Shown here: piece by piece, positions 43,789 through 53,242 of the stretch
How positions within the stretch are numbered: the stretch's first letter is position 1
Layout: each line of letters opens with the position of its first letter
NCBI RefSeq assembly: GCF_009720675.1
Contig: NZ_WNJO01000010.1
Span: 30,860-94,859 of the forward strand
Length of the DNA stretch: 64,000 bases
Direction: 5' to 3'
DNA from: Secundilactobacillus folii
GTDB lineage: Bacteria; Bacillota; Bacilli; Lactobacillales; Lactobacillaceae
Notes under the pieces: generated by a model
Seen by the model: only the letters and a program-made list of their open reading frames with translations
Told to the model about the DNA's origin: nothing
Databases searched by the model: none
Program-made: the position numbers and the translations under genes

Positions 43789-45174
43789 ATGTCGGGAAAA
43801 GCTAACGTTAAATTTGGGGAAGCCGTTTCAGTTTTAGCGATGATGCTCATCGTGATGGGAGTCGGCGTGATTGGGTTTGGCATCAGTCCGCAGATCCCAG
43901 TTTTGCTGGTGATTGCGCTGGTCATTTTGTGGGCGCGGTTTCGTCATTTTTCATGGAGTGAGATTCACAAGGGTATCACGGAGGGAGTCAATACTGGAAT
44001 CGTGCCGATCTTCATCTTTATTTTGATCGGGGTTTTGATTAGTGTTTGGATTGCTGCCGGAATTATTCCATCGTTGATGGTGGCTGGTTTTCATATGTTA
44101 AGTGTCCAGTGGTTTGTGCCATCGGTTTTTCTGGTTTGCGCCTTGATTGGAACATCAATCGGTAGTGCTTTTACGACGATTTCAACGGTCGGCATCGCAT
44201 TATTTGGTATGGGAACTACCATGAGCTTGAATCCTGCACTGGTTGCAGGGGCCATCATTTCCGGAGCCATTTTTGGTGACAAAACGTCGCCACTCTCCGA
44301 TTCCACCAACTTGGCATCGGCTATTGCGGATGCGGACCTCTTCAAGCACATTAAAAATCTGATGTGGTCGACGATTCCGTCGTTTTTGGTATCACTCATC
44401 TTATACGCAATTTTGGGTCACGGTGCCGCCAGCAGTGATGCACTGGGAAAGGTATCGACAACCGTCAACGTGCTGACAACTCACTTTACGGTGACATGGT
44501 GGGCCGCACTGCCAATTATTTTAATGTTTGTGTGTGCTTTCATGAAGATTCCAGCAATCGGCACGTTATTGATCAACATTGCGGTGGCCGTGGCGATGAT
44601 TTTTATTGAAAACCCGTCGACGCACGTGAAGCCCTTAGTCACGATGATGGAAACCGGTTTCGTTTCACACACCGGCAACCAAGCTGTTGACGCCCTGCTG
44701 AGTCGGGGTGGCATCTCGTCCATGATGGGGACTGTTTCGCTAATCTTCATGACACTGTCACTGGGTGGCTTACTGATGCGCTTTGATCTGATTCAGATTG
44801 CGATGGCGCCACTCGTTGCTCGGTTGCACCGAGATGGTGATTTAGTCACAGCCGGGATTCTCGCCGGTATTGCCGTCAACCTGTTCGTCGGCGAACAGTA
44901 CCTGTCGACCATCTTGCCAGGGCGGGCGTTCAAAAAGCCGTTTAACGACCACGGCTTGGATAACCTCGCTTTGAGCCGGGTCTTAGAAGACGGTGGTACG
45001 GTTATTAATTACTTAGTTCCCTGGGGCGTTGCCAGTTCATTTGCGGCTGGCACGCTAGGGGTCAGTACCTTAGCCTTTCTGCCATTTTGTTTCTTCAGCT
45101 TGCTATCACCGGTCTTTTCGATCCTGAGTGGTTACACCGGAATTGGGTTAAAGAAAATTTCTCAAACAGCATAA
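43789..45174 (+). CDS. NhaC-family transporter, likely tyrosine transport
   Basis: 461 residues, 11-12 membrane segments of the NhaC Na+:H+ antiporter family (GFGISPQIPVLLVIALVI, GAIISGAIFGDKTSPLSDSTNLAS, and LFVGEQYLSTILPGRAF). NhaC proteins include Na+ antiporters and malate/lactate exchangers. Control by a T-box means it responds to uncharged tRNA, so an amino acid substrate (Tyr) is inferred. The ATG at 43789 is nine bases after GAAGGGA; a longer frame runs into the T-box and is not used. Confidence 0.85.
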   Translation: MSGKANVKFGEAVSVLAMMLIVMGVGVIGFGISPQIPVLLVIALVILWARFRHFSWSEIHKGITEGVNTGIVPIFIFILIGVLISVWIAAGIIPSLMVAGFHMLSVQWFVPSVFLVCALIGTSIGSAFTTISTVGIALFGMGTTMSLNPALVAGAIISGAIFGDKTSPLSDSTNLASAIADADLFKHIKNLMWSTIPSFLVSLILYAILGHGAASSDALGKVSTTVNVLTTHFTVTWWAALPIILMFVCAFMKIPAIGTLLINIAVAVAMIFIENPSTHVKPLVTMMETGFVSHTGNQAVDALLSRGGISSMMGTVSLIFMTLSLGGLLMRFDLIQIAMAPLVARLHRDGDLVTAGILAGIAVNLFVGEQYLSTILPGRAFKKPFNDHGLDNLALSRVLEDGGTVINYLVPWGVASSFAAGTLGVSTLAFLPFCFFSLLSPVFSILSGYTGIGLKKISQTA

Positions 45175-45177
45175 TTT

Positions 45178-45222
45178 AACAGGTCTTATAAAGCTGAATT
45201 TAAGGCTTTATAAGGCCTGTTT
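45178..45222 (+). terminator. Terminator of the NhaC-family gene
   Basis: AACAGG-CTTATAAAGC (from 45178) pairs with GCTTTATAAGGCCTGTT, ending at 45222. Confidence 0.8.
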
Positions 45223-45475
45223 AGTGTGCAAATACAGACCAAAAATTCACAAATGGTATATGTTGATTCAGCCGTCAAATATGATAAAGTTACAGTGAAA
45301 TTAGCTGGGTCATCGGTGGGGTGATGATCGTTTGAACGCTAATTTCACGTTGATGATGACAACTGTCGTTAAGTCATCTTGGAGTAGGATTCATTCGCAA
45401 ATTTAGTCGTGTTCTGACACGTTATGTTCATTTATTCACAATTGTTCAAGGCATCGTAGAGAAGGAGTGAGTGAA
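45223..45475 (+). promoter_or_regulatory. Long leader of the DoxX gene with a perfect hairpin
   Basis: GTGAAATTAGC (45295-45305) and GCTAATTTCAC (45338-45348) are perfectly complementary, enclosing CATC/GATG. No ORF. A clear -35/-10 pair was not found; the leader may be regulatory. Confidence 0.4.
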
Positions 45476-45973
45476 ATGGTAAAGTGGTTACGGCATTCCA
45501 AGAGCGCAATGTGGCTCACGACTTTGATCCGACTTTATCTGGCGTATGAGTGGATCTCCGGCGGTGTGGAAAAGATTACGTCTGGTTTCAGTGCTAAAGG
45601 GTTCATCATGGGCGCCATTAATCACCCAGTGATGACGCCAGAAAATACTCAGGCCTATAAGTTGTATACCGCTTTTTTAAAAAGCGTCGTTGCGCCAAAC
45701 GTTAACGTTTTTAGTTTCGTGGTTTCCTGGGGCGAACTATTAGTTGGTTTAGGGCTATTATTCGGAGCGCTAGCAACCGCAGCCGCCTTCTTTGGAATGT
45801 TGATGAACTTCGCCTACTTGTTTGCAGGCACGGTGTCGGTTAACCCATTGTTCTTGATTCTGGAATTCATTATCTTAGTGGCTGGTTACAATGCCAGCAA
45901 GATCGGTTTGGATCACTGGATCGTCCCTTGGATGCGAGATCGGGTCGGCTGGTTGAAACGGTCAGTTGATTAA
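45476..45973 (+). CDS. DoxX-family membrane protein
   Basis: 165 residues, four membrane helices, DoxX-like: LIRLYLAYEWISGGVEKITSG at the N terminus and SWGELLVGLGLLFGALATAAA, then GYNASKIGLDHWIVPWM. Often linked to thiol or oxidative stress, or to quinone-linked chemistry. ATG at 45476 has GAAGGAG eight bases upstream; an in-frame GTG at 45467 overlaps it. Confidence 0.85.
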   Translation: MVKWLRHSKSAMWLTTLIRLYLAYEWISGGVEKITSGFSAKGFIMGAINHPVMTPENTQAYKLYTAFLKSVVAPNVNVFSFVVSWGELLVGLGLLFGALATAAAFFGMLMNFAYLFAGTVSVNPLFLILEFIILVAGYNASKIGLDHWIVPWMRDRVGWLKRSVD

Positions 45974-46110
45974 GTGCAAATTAACAGGGGCGTTGTGATA
46001 AAATTCGATCCTGGTCTGACTATTTCTAGATGTTTGGGCGAAATAGATTATTATTTTTATTTATCTCAAAGCCACTATTCTGTTTAAAACTAATAGCTCA
46101 GCTACACACA

Positions 46111-46154
46111 ACAAAATGGTGATTTTCCTAAACTTAGGAAAATCACCATTTTGT
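46111..46154. terminator. Bidirectional terminator
   Basis: Perfect 19-bp stem, 46111-46129 with 46136-46154, between DoxX and guaC. Confidence 0.9.
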
Positions 46155-46189
46155 CGCAATTTTTTTAGGTAATCTGAGTCAGTGCAATT

Positions 46190-47176
46190 TTAGTACGAAT
46201 CGCCATTCATAACCGAATTCTTAACGACCACGTAGTCTACCAAACGGATGTCCATCAGCTTGCGGCCACCGGCGTAAGAAATTGAGCTTTGAAGGTCCTG
46301 CTGCATCTCAGTCAACGTATCGGCAATGTCACCGCGGTAAGGAACCAACATTTGTTTACCTTCCACGTTACGGTAGGCGCCCTTTTGCGTTTCTGAAGCT
46401 GAGCCCCAGTACTGCTTATAGGTTTTACCGTCAATTTTGATCACGCTGCCAGGTGACTGCATGTGGCCGGCCATCAATGAACCGATCATGACCATGCTGG
46501 CCCCGAAGCGGATCGACTTAGCAATGTCACCGTTGTACCGGATTCCGCCATCGGCAATTAGCGGTTTGCTGGCTGCTTTTGAGCACAGGCGTAATGCAGC
46601 TAACTGCCAGCCACCAGTACCAAAGCCGGTCTTTAGTTTGGTGATGCAGGCTTTACCGGGACCAATGCCGACTTTAGTTGCGTCAGCACCGGCGTTTTCC
46701 AGTTCCCGAACAGCTTCGGGCGTGCCGACATTACCGGCAATAACAAAGCTTTCCGGCAGGTACTTTTTGATGTGCTGGATCATCCGGATCACTGAGTTCG
46801 AGTGACCATGAGCAATGTCGATGGTGACGTATTCCGGTACGTCGTTGGCATCAGCCAGCTCTTGGATGAAATCAAGTTCTTCTTGTTTGACACCCACACT
46901 GATTGAAGCAAATAGGTTTTTATCGTGCATCATTTTCACGAAATCGTGCCGTTTTTCAGGTTGAAAACGGTGCATCACGTAAAAGTAATCATTTTGAGCC
47001 AACCATACGGCGAGGTCGTCATTGATCACAGTTTCCATGTTCGCGGGAACAACGGGGATCTTAAACGTCCGCGGACCAAATTTAACGGAAGTATCAGCCT
47101 CTGATCGGCTGTCGATGATGCACTTATTAGGGACTAACTGAATATCTTCATAGTCAAATACTTCTGGGTTCATCAT
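46190..47176 (-). CDS. guaC: GMP reductase
   Basis: 328 residues. Deaminates GMP to IMP with NADPH, returning guanine nucleotides to the purine pool. TIM-barrel IMPDH/GMPR family: [24 protein letters not shown], and the loop [11 protein letters not shown] with the catalytic Cys, followed by [17 protein letters not shown]. Short for IMPDH (no CBS domains). It is 12 nt after purA, so the two are co-transcribed. Confidence 0.93.
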   Translation of the reverse strand: MMNPEVFDYEDIQLVPNKCIIDSRSEADTSVKFGPRTFKIPVVPANMETVINDDLAVWLAQNDYFYVMHRFQPEKRHDFVKMMHDKNLFASISVGVKQEELDFIQELADANDVPEYVTIDIAHGHSNSVIRMIQHIKKYLPESFVIAGNVGTPEAVRELENAGADATKVGIGPGKACITKLKTGFGTGGWQLAALRLCSKAASKPLIADGGIRYNGDIAKSIRFGASMVMIGSLMAGHMQSPGSVIKIDGKTYKQYWGSASETQKGAYRNVEGKQMLVPYRGDIADTLTEMQQDLQSSISYAGGRKLMDIRLVDYVVVKNSVMNGDSY

Positions 47177-47188
47177 GGATCAGGCTCC

Positions 47189-48496
47189 TTATTCGTGGAC
47201 AATGGCGTCCGTATCTTGCCAAGCGTCGATCAAGACGTTGGTTTGTGTCCGGTCTGGGCCGACTGAGAAGGTCGCAATGTCGACACCAACCAGTTCGGCG
47301 AGGCGTTTTACGTAGTTTTGAGCGTTAATTGGTAGGTCTTCGTAACGCTTGACACCAGTGATATCTTCCTTCCAGCCGGGTAATTCTTCATAGATTGGTT
47401 TGCATCTGTTCAGTTGCTTTAAACTAGCTGGATAATGGTAAATGGTTTCACCATCGAGTTCGTAAGCTGTGGCAATTTTCAGCGTGTCCAGGCCGGTTAA
47501 CACATCTAGACAGTTTAGAGACAGATGAGTCAGTCCGGAAACACGCTTAGCATGACGGAGAACCACGGTATCAAACCAGCCGATTCGACGTGGCCGTTTA
47601 GTTACGGTACCGTATTCGTGACCGGCTTCACGGATGAAGTCACCGGTTTCGTTGTTGAGTTCAGTAGGAAATGGACCGTCACCAACTCTGGAGGTGTAAG
47701 CTTTGCAGGCACCAACCACTTCGTCAATTTTGGAAGGACCAACGCCGTTACCAATGGTGACGCCACCGGCAACCGGGTTAGAACTGGTAACAAATGGGTA
47801 GGTTCCGTGGTCAATATCCAGCATAACGCCTTGCGCACCTTCGAATAAAACGTGCTTGCCAGCATCGATCGCGTCGTTGATCACGACTGAAGTATCGGTG
47901 ACATAGCGTTTCAGTTCCTGACCATATTCATAGAAGCTTTCGAAGATAGCGTCAAAGTTTAACGGTGCGTGATCGTAAAGTTTCGTGATCAACTGGTTCT
48001 TTTCGGCCAGATTTTGCCGCAGCTTTTCTTCAAACGTATCCTTTTCCAGGAGGTCCGCCATCCGAATACCAATTCGTTCGGCTTTATCCATGTAGGCTGG
48101 ACCAATGCCCTTATTAGTAGTCCCAATTTTTGCGGTTTTAGCTTTTTCTTGTAATTGATCAATGAGGATGTGATAGGGCAAAATCACGTGTGCCCGGTTT
48201 GAAATGCGTAAGTTGTCTGTTGAGACGTTACGGTCGTGCAGGTAATGGAGTTCTTCAACCAGTGACTTCGGGTTGAGCACGACACCGTTACCGATGACAC
48301 TTAACTTGTCTGAGTAGAAGATCCCAGATGGAATTAAGTGTAACTTGAAAGTTTCACCTTTGAAGACAATGGTGTGTCCAGCATTGTCGCCGCCTTGATA
48401 ACGTGCAACAACGTCGGCCTGCTTACTGAGGAAGTCGGTAATCTTACCCTTACCTTCGTCGCCCCATTGGCTCCCTACTACTACGATTGATGACAT
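47189..48496 (-). CDS. purA: Adenylosuccinate synthetase
   Basis: 435 residues; GTP-dependent first step from IMP to AMP. N-terminal [16 protein letters not shown] (P-loop-like), [23 protein letters not shown] and the C-terminal VGPDRTQT are all present. Ribosome site GAGGTG. It is divergent from purB with PurBox-like sites between. Confidence 0.96.
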   Translation of the reverse strand: MSSIVVVGSQWGDEGKGKITDFLSKQADVVARYQGGDNAGHTIVFKGETFKLHLIPSGIFYSDKLSVIGNGVVLNPKSLVEELHYLHDRNVSTDNLRISNRAHVILPYHILIDQLQEKAKTAKIGTTNKGIGPAYMDKAERIGIRMADLLEKDTFEEKLRQNLAEKNQLITKLYDHAPLNFDAIFESFYEYGQELKRYVTDTSVVINDAIDAGKHVLFEGAQGVMLDIDHGTYPFVTSSNPVAGGVTIGNGVGPSKIDEVVGACKAYTSRVGDGPFPTELNNETGDFIREAGHEYGTVTKRPRRIGWFDTVVLRHAKRVSGLTHLSLNCLDVLTGLDTLKIATAYELDGETIYHYPASLKQLNRCKPIYEELPGWKEDITGVKRYEDLPINAQNYVKRLAELVGVDIATFSVGPDRTQTNVLIDAWQDTDAIVHE

Positions 48497-48587
48497 TAGA
48501 ACACCTCATATCTAAAAATTGCTGAGTGGATAAACACGAACAACCCAGCAATTAATATACTAACAACTTCGAATGGTAAATGCAAGC

Positions 48588-48770
48588 TAAATCCGAATAT
48601 TATTAACGATATATTTTTAAAATGTTCTTAAATAGCTAAATATGGGCATAAAAGAGGTAGGAAAGCCGACTGATTAAGCCACTAATTTGATTTCCTAATG
48701 AATCTGCGCTCAGAATATGTTATGATTTTAGTGGAAATTCAGTCTAGAATTTCAGTTAATGTTCGGAATT
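48588..48770. promoter_or_regulatory. PurBox-like sites between purA and purB
   Basis: AAATCCGAATATT at 48589-48601 and the opposite-facing AATGTTCTT at 48621-48629 make an inverted pair; AATGTTCGGAATT at 48758-48770 matches the B. subtilis PurBox (AWWWCCGAACWWT) in reverse orientation. PurR control is likely. An extended -10 TGTTATGAT (48718-48726) may serve purB. Confidence 0.6.
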
Positions 48771-48800
48771 AGATGATATTAATCAGAAATGAGGATGAAG

Positions 48801-50102
48801 ATGCTCGATAGATATACCCGTCCAGAAATGGCAAAAATTTGGTCACTTCATAACCAATACCAATCTTGGTTAGAGGTTGAAATTGCGGTGGATGAAGCCT
48901 GGGCACAGCTTGGGGTCGTCCCACAGGAAGATGTTGATAAGATCAATGCCAACGCGACCTTTGATGAACAGCGGATCGCTGAGATTGAAGCGGTGACTCA
49001 CCATGACGTGGTGGCGTTCACCCGCGACGTGTCTGAATCGCTGGGCGAAGAGCGAAAGTGGATCCACTACGGAATGACGAGCACGGATATTGTTGATACC
49101 GCGCAGGGGTATCGTTTGAAGCAGGCCAATGAAATTTTACGCGCCGACCTGCTGCATTTAAAAGAAGTCATTAAGGCTCAAGCTTTAAAATACAAAGATA
49201 CGGTGATGATTGGTCGGACACATGGTGTGCAGGCCGAACCAACCACCTTTGGATTGAAATTAGCGCGCTGGTACTCAGAGGTTAACCGGGATATTGATCG
49301 CTTTGATGAAGCGGCTAACGAAGTCGAAGCGGGGAAGATCTCCGGTGCAGTCGGCACGTTCGCCAATGTGCCACCATATGTAGAAAAGTACGTTTGCGAT
49401 AAATTAGGCTTACGGGCTCAAGAAATTACCAGCCAAGTCTTGCCACGCGATCTCCACGCCAACTACATTGCCACCTTGGCGCTAATTGGGACCAGTCTGG
49501 AAGAATTCGCCACTGAAATTCGCGCACTGCAGCGTTCTGAGATCCATGAAGTCGAGGAACACTTTAATAAGGGGCAAAAGGGTTCGTCGGCCATGCCTCA
49601 TAAGCGTAACCCAATCGGCTCAGAAAACGTAACTGGTTTGGCACGGGTACTTCGCGGCCACGTTCAAACGGCATACGAAGACGTTGCTTTATGGCATGAG
49701 CGTGATATATCGCATTCTTCAGCAGAACGGATCATTCTACCTGATACGACAGCGATTCTAGATTACATGCTGCACCGCTTTGCCCGAATCGTCGAAAACT
49801 TAACGGTCTTTCCAGAGCGGATGAAAAAGAACATGGGTCTGACTTACGGTTTGATTTATAGCCAACGTGTCCTACTCAAGTTGATTGATTCTGGGTTGAC
49901 CCGTGAAGCAGCCTATGACCTCGTTCAGCCGCTAACGGCTAAGGCTTGGGATGAAGGGGTTCAGTTCCGGCCTCTGGTAGAAGGCAATCAAACGATCATG
50001 TCGCATCTGACAATGGCTGATATTGAAGATGCGTTCGACTATCACTACCATATTAGACGAGTCGATGAGATTTTTAAGCGCATTGGGTTATTGGCTGATT
50101 AA
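48801..50102 (+). CDS. purB: Adenylosuccinate lyase
   Basis: 433 residues; converts SAICAR to AICAR and adenylosuccinate to AMP. Family markers: MTSTDIVDTAQ, GRTHGVQAEPTTFG with the general acid His, and the signature loop KGSSAMPHKRNPIGSENV. The ATG at 48801 (MLDRYTRPEM) fits the family N terminus; ATGs at 48789 and 48795 overlap GAGG. A near-perfect 44-nt palindrome follows. Confidence 0.96.
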   Translation: MLDRYTRPEMAKIWSLHNQYQSWLEVEIAVDEAWAQLGVVPQEDVDKINANATFDEQRIAEIEAVTHHDVVAFTRDVSESLGEERKWIHYGMTSTDIVDTAQGYRLKQANEILRADLLHLKEVIKAQALKYKDTVMIGRTHGVQAEPTTFGLKLARWYSEVNRDIDRFDEAANEVEAGKISGAVGTFANVPPYVEKYVCDKLGLRAQEITSQVLPRDLHANYIATLALIGTSLEEFATEIRALQRSEIHEVEEHFNKGQKGSSAMPHKRNPIGSENVTGLARVLRGHVQTAYEDVALWHERDISHSSAERIILPDTTAILDYMLHRFARIVENLTVFPERMKKNMGLTYGLIYSQRVLLKLIDSGLTREAAYDLVQPLTAKAWDEGVQFRPLVEGNQTIMSHLTMADIEDAFDYHYHIRRVDEIFKRIGLLAD

Positions 50103-50156
50103 ATCAATGAAGTTCAAGCATTCGTGTTGAGATAAGAGAAGTTACAAAATGATTTT

Positions 50157-50202
50157 AAAAGCAGCTACCAATACTGATGCATCAGTATTGGTAGCTGCTT
50201 TA
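50157..50202. terminator. Terminator of purB
   Basis: About 21-bp stem centred at 50179/50180, GCAGCTACCAATACTGATG with its complement; T-run within the right arm. Confidence 0.88.
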
Positions 50203-50638
50203 TAGTTTGCAGTATGAAATAGTCATAACGGTAGAAAAGTTAAGACGGTGGCTACTATGGTAATGTTTCCCTAGTTCCTGTAATTATTTTGAGGAAGAAA
50301 GAAGCCCAGTGTTCGTTTCGGGTGCAATACAATTCATGTCGGTATTCGGTACGTTCTTTAATGGCACCAAAAAAGCCAAACTCCGACGAGCTTGGCTTTT
50401 TTAAAGTTGTCGATATCCATCTTAGGGGAGGAAGTGGACATCAGCGGATCTCTTCTAGGGAGGAGGATGGATCCGTTTATGCAAGCAACATCAGTTTCCT
50501 AGGGGGAGAAAACCGATTAAAGGAAGTGCTCCTCTGTTCAAGAGGAATAGCTAGTTGCCTTTGCTATGTTTATAATATAACAACAAATTGTGATGAAAGT
50601 GTGAACTATGCTTGGGATATTCGTGAAATTTACTTATC
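50203..50638. other. Intergenic region with a second terminator, no gene
   Basis: 436 bp. A bidirectional terminator lies at 50369-50402 (AAAAAAGCCAA / TTGGCTTTTTT) with no obvious gene upstream on the plus strand; it may terminate the minus-strand hydrolase at distance. A small hairpin CCTCT-GTTC-AAGAGG lies at ~50530. A long frame crossing the terminator is judged not to be a gene. Confidence 0.55.
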
Positions 50639-51565
50639 TCAAAAATAAGTTTTTAGAAACTGCCCAACTCGGTGCTGATAGGCTTCCGGGTTGTACCAGA
50701 AGCTTTCAGCGTGCGTGGCATTTTTGACGATCCAAAGTTGTTTTGGCGCCTTGGTCGCCCGGTAATTCTCATAGGCCATTTTAACCGGAACGTAGGTGTC
50801 CTTACCGCCGTGGATAAAGAGAATTGGTCGCCGATTTTTGCGGAGCTGATCGATGGAAGAAACGTCGCCCAAGTAAAAGCCGAGACGTTGGCGGTTAATG
50901 GTGCTGACTAGTGGTTCAATTGGGTATTCAGGGAGGTGGAACTGTTCCTTCAACAGGTAAGTCATTTCCTCTTTGATGCTGGAATAGCCACAGTCCGCAA
51001 TAATTGCTTTCACTTGTGTTGGCAAGTTTTCACCTGACAACATTTCAACGGTTGCGCCGCCCATGCTGACGCCGAACAGCAGGATCTTTTCGTCTTCACC
51101 CTTAACGGCGATCAACTTATTGATCCAGTTCAAGTAATCTAGGCGGTCTAGCCAGCCAAAGTTGATGTATTCGCCAGCGCTGTCGCCGTGTGCCCGGTCA
51201 TCTGGCAGCAAAACATTAAAGCCCATGTTATAAAACATGTGGGCGTAGTTAGCCATCGTTTCCCGGTTACCCTTGTAGCCGTGAGAGATAATGACGGTTT
51301 TCTTTAAATGGTCTGGATGTTGAATAAAGGTTGCTACTAAGCGCTTTTTAGGTTCATGTTCGTTTAAATACCAAGTCTCGTGTGGAATCTTTTTGAACCA
51401 GTCAACGTATTCATAATACTGGTCCGCGTACTTTTGCTTTTCGGCTGAGGTTTCCGGGACATAGTTGACCCGGGGAATGAACATGTCGAAAAGTTTTTGG
51501 CTTACATAAAGAGCGCCACCGGCAACAGCCGCCAGTGGCAGTCCAAGTGCGAGTGATTTTTTCAA
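50639..51565 (-). CDS. Alpha/beta hydrolase with N-terminal membrane anchor
   Basis: 308 residues. N-terminal hydrophobic helix (about 5-20) as signal anchor; hydrolase core with ISHGYKGNRE, nucleophile elbow GVSMGGA, late Asp in IHGGKDTYVP and His in NATHAESFWYN. Related to YqkD/BAAT-type esterases. It is 17 nt downstream of the phosphatase gene. Substrate unknown. Confidence 0.85.
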   Translation of the reverse strand: MKKSLALGLPLAAVAGGALYVSQKLFDMFIPRVNYVPETSAEKQKYADQYYEYVDWFKKIPHETWYLNEHEPKKRLVATFIQHPDHLKKTVIISHGYKGNRETMANYAHMFYNMGFNVLLPDDRAHGDSAGEYINFGWLDRLDYLNWINKLIAVKGEDEKILLFGVSMGGATVEMLSGENLPTQVKAIIADCGYSSIKEEMTYLLKEQFHLPEYPIEPLVSTINRQRLGFYLGDVSSIDQLRKNRRPILFIHGGKDTYVPVKMAYENYRATKAPKQLWIVKNATHAESFWYNPEAYQHRVGQFLKTYF

Positions 51566-51582
51566 TGGGATACCTCCGTTAA

Positions 51583-52383
51583 TCAGTGAGTCAGATACAA
51601 TTGTTTCAGGTCAGCGATATCGTGGTCAGTCAGCTCAAGGGCATTTGCTAAGAAAGCCTGCATCGACCCATAGTTCGTCTCAATGGCCTTCATCGCCGCG
51701 TCAAAGTAGTCGCTTGACACGGACATGAGGGCCTTGACTGAGGCCAGTGATTGACCCGTGATGCCCTCACTTTCTGCTCTTTTTAGTCGGTCTTGAATAA
51801 GTGGTGACAGTGTTTTATTGGTTAGTAAATAGTCCCGTTTGACCGTTTTTCTCGGAACACCGAGTGCGGACAAAAAGAACGCGGCACCCATACCAGTTCG
51901 GTCCTTACCAGCCGTGCAGTGGAAAAGGATCGCATTATGGGCGTCAGTGTTTGCCAGCAGCGTGGCAAAGAAATTCTGATAAGCTTCATGAGCTTGCGGC
52001 ATTGTGACCATTTCCTGATAGACATCGATCATGTGCTGACGGCCGTTTTCCTGGCGTTCCTTCATCTCGGCTTTTAATTCAGCTTCCGACTTAGAGGCGT
52101 CCGTCTTATCTTCCGTGAAGACGGGCAGGTGGCGGTAGCGGATACCAGCCGGAATTCGGTCGGGGGAGTCTGAAACCTCCGTGTTAGACCGAAAATCGAC
52201 GTCGACTTTAATGCCATAATCGACCAGTGACTGCTGATCCCGATTGGATAAGTAGGCCAGTGATGCGGTTCGAATGACTCGTTGCCACTGAACCTTTTGG
52301 CCGTCAATTGTTTGGTAACCGCCCAAGTCACGGAAGTTATACCCGTGCTCCATTGGCAGGATTCGTTGGTTAGTTTGCTGCAT
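51583..52383 (-). CDS. Tyrosine-protein phosphatase (IphP/DSP-like)
   Basis: 266 residues. P-loop HCTAGKDRTG with Cys156 and Arg162; N-terminal GYNFRDLGGYQT is typical of the lipid/tyrosine phosphatases of this group. ATG at 52383 with AAGGGGGC upstream; earlier in-frame codons have no site. Co-transcribed with the following hydrolase. Confidence 0.9.
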   Translation of the reverse strand: MQQTNQRILPMEHGYNFRDLGGYQTIDGQKVQWQRVIRTASLAYLSNRDQQSLVDYGIKVDVDFRSNTEVSDSPDRIPAGIRYRHLPVFTEDKTDASKSEAELKAEMKERQENGRQHMIDVYQEMVTMPQAHEAYQNFFATLLANTDAHNAILFHCTAGKDRTGMGAAFFLSALGVPRKTVKRDYLLTNKTLSPLIQDRLKRAESEGITGQSLASVKALMSVSSDYFDAAMKAIETNYGSMQAFLANALELTDHDIADLKQLYLTH

Positions 52384-52585
52384 GAAAGTGCCCCCTTTTT
52401 CGCTTGTTGACAAGTACACCATTCATTGTAACGCAATCAAAACCGGTGAACCAGCGTTTATACCCGGCCGGTGATAGTAGAAAATGCAGTTATGCAGTTT
52501 CACTTATCAGCGGAATACTTTGTTTGGAGAAATGAAAGCGCTATAATACCAGTATTGATATCTAAACGTTGGGATGGTGAACAAA

Positions 52586-53239
52586 ATGAAAATTGGAATT
52601 ATCGGCGGCAGTGGTAAAACCGGTTCGGCTGTTTATCAAGAAGCGCAAAAGCGCGGCCATGAGCCAACTGCATTTGTCAGAAGTGAAGAAAAGGGTCACG
52701 CCGTTTTGGGTGCTGACGCCCGGTTACTTGTTAAAGACGCCTTTGAGCTCACTAAAGCTGACCTGACTCAGTTTGACGTGATCATCGATGCCTTCGCCGT
52801 TCCAATGGGCTCGGGCACTAGTTATCTGCATCTGGACTTACTGACCCAGTTAGTTCATGAACTCAGACAGACTGAGACGCGCTTGTTCGTGATTATTGGA
52901 GCGGCCAGCCTGAAGCTTGAAGACGGTCGTCGCCTGCTGGATCAGCTACTAGCAATGCCCGACCATGAAAAATGGATCGGGACACCACTGAATCAAACCT
53001 ACGAACTGGAATTTTTGCAAATGGTTGATAACGTTGACTGGGTGGCTGTTTCACCGCAGCGTAACTTTGGCCCTGGACCAACCAACGGCTATGTCATGGG
53101 GACGGATAAGATCATGGTCGACTCAAATGGCAAGTCGGAGCTGTCAAATGGCAACATGGCACTGGCGATACTCGATGAAATTGAAACGCCCAAGCATCGG
53201 CATCAGCGGTTTACAGTTCGAAATCAAGAGGTGAAGTAG
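52586..53239 (+). CDS. NAD(P)-binding oxidoreductase, NmrA/YwnB-like
   Basis: 217 residues, atypical SDR: MKIGIIGGSGKTGSAVYQEA dinucleotide loop, then FVRSEEKG and VIDAFAVP. The typical YxxxK pair is not visible, as in NmrA-like sensors or flavin-reductase-like proteins. Start ATG at 52586; an ATG at 52574 overlaps the ribosome site GGGATGGTG. It is 3 nt ahead of the next hydrolase, so one operon. Confidence 0.85.
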   Translation: MKIGIIGGSGKTGSAVYQEAQKRGHEPTAFVRSEEKGHAVLGADARLLVKDAFELTKADLTQFDVIIDAFAVPMGSGTSYLHLDLLTQLVHELRQTETRLFVIIGAASLKLEDGRRLLDQLLAMPDHEKWIGTPLNQTYELEFLQMVDNVDWVAVSPQRNFGPGPTNGYVMGTDKIMVDSNGKSELSNGNMALAILDEIETPKHRHQRFTVRNQEVK

Positions 53240-53242
53240 TTC

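Noticed and set aside
50289..50648. Frame of ~119 codons after purB
   Set aside because: It reads through a strong terminator (50369-50402), has no good ribosome site and no recognisable domain.
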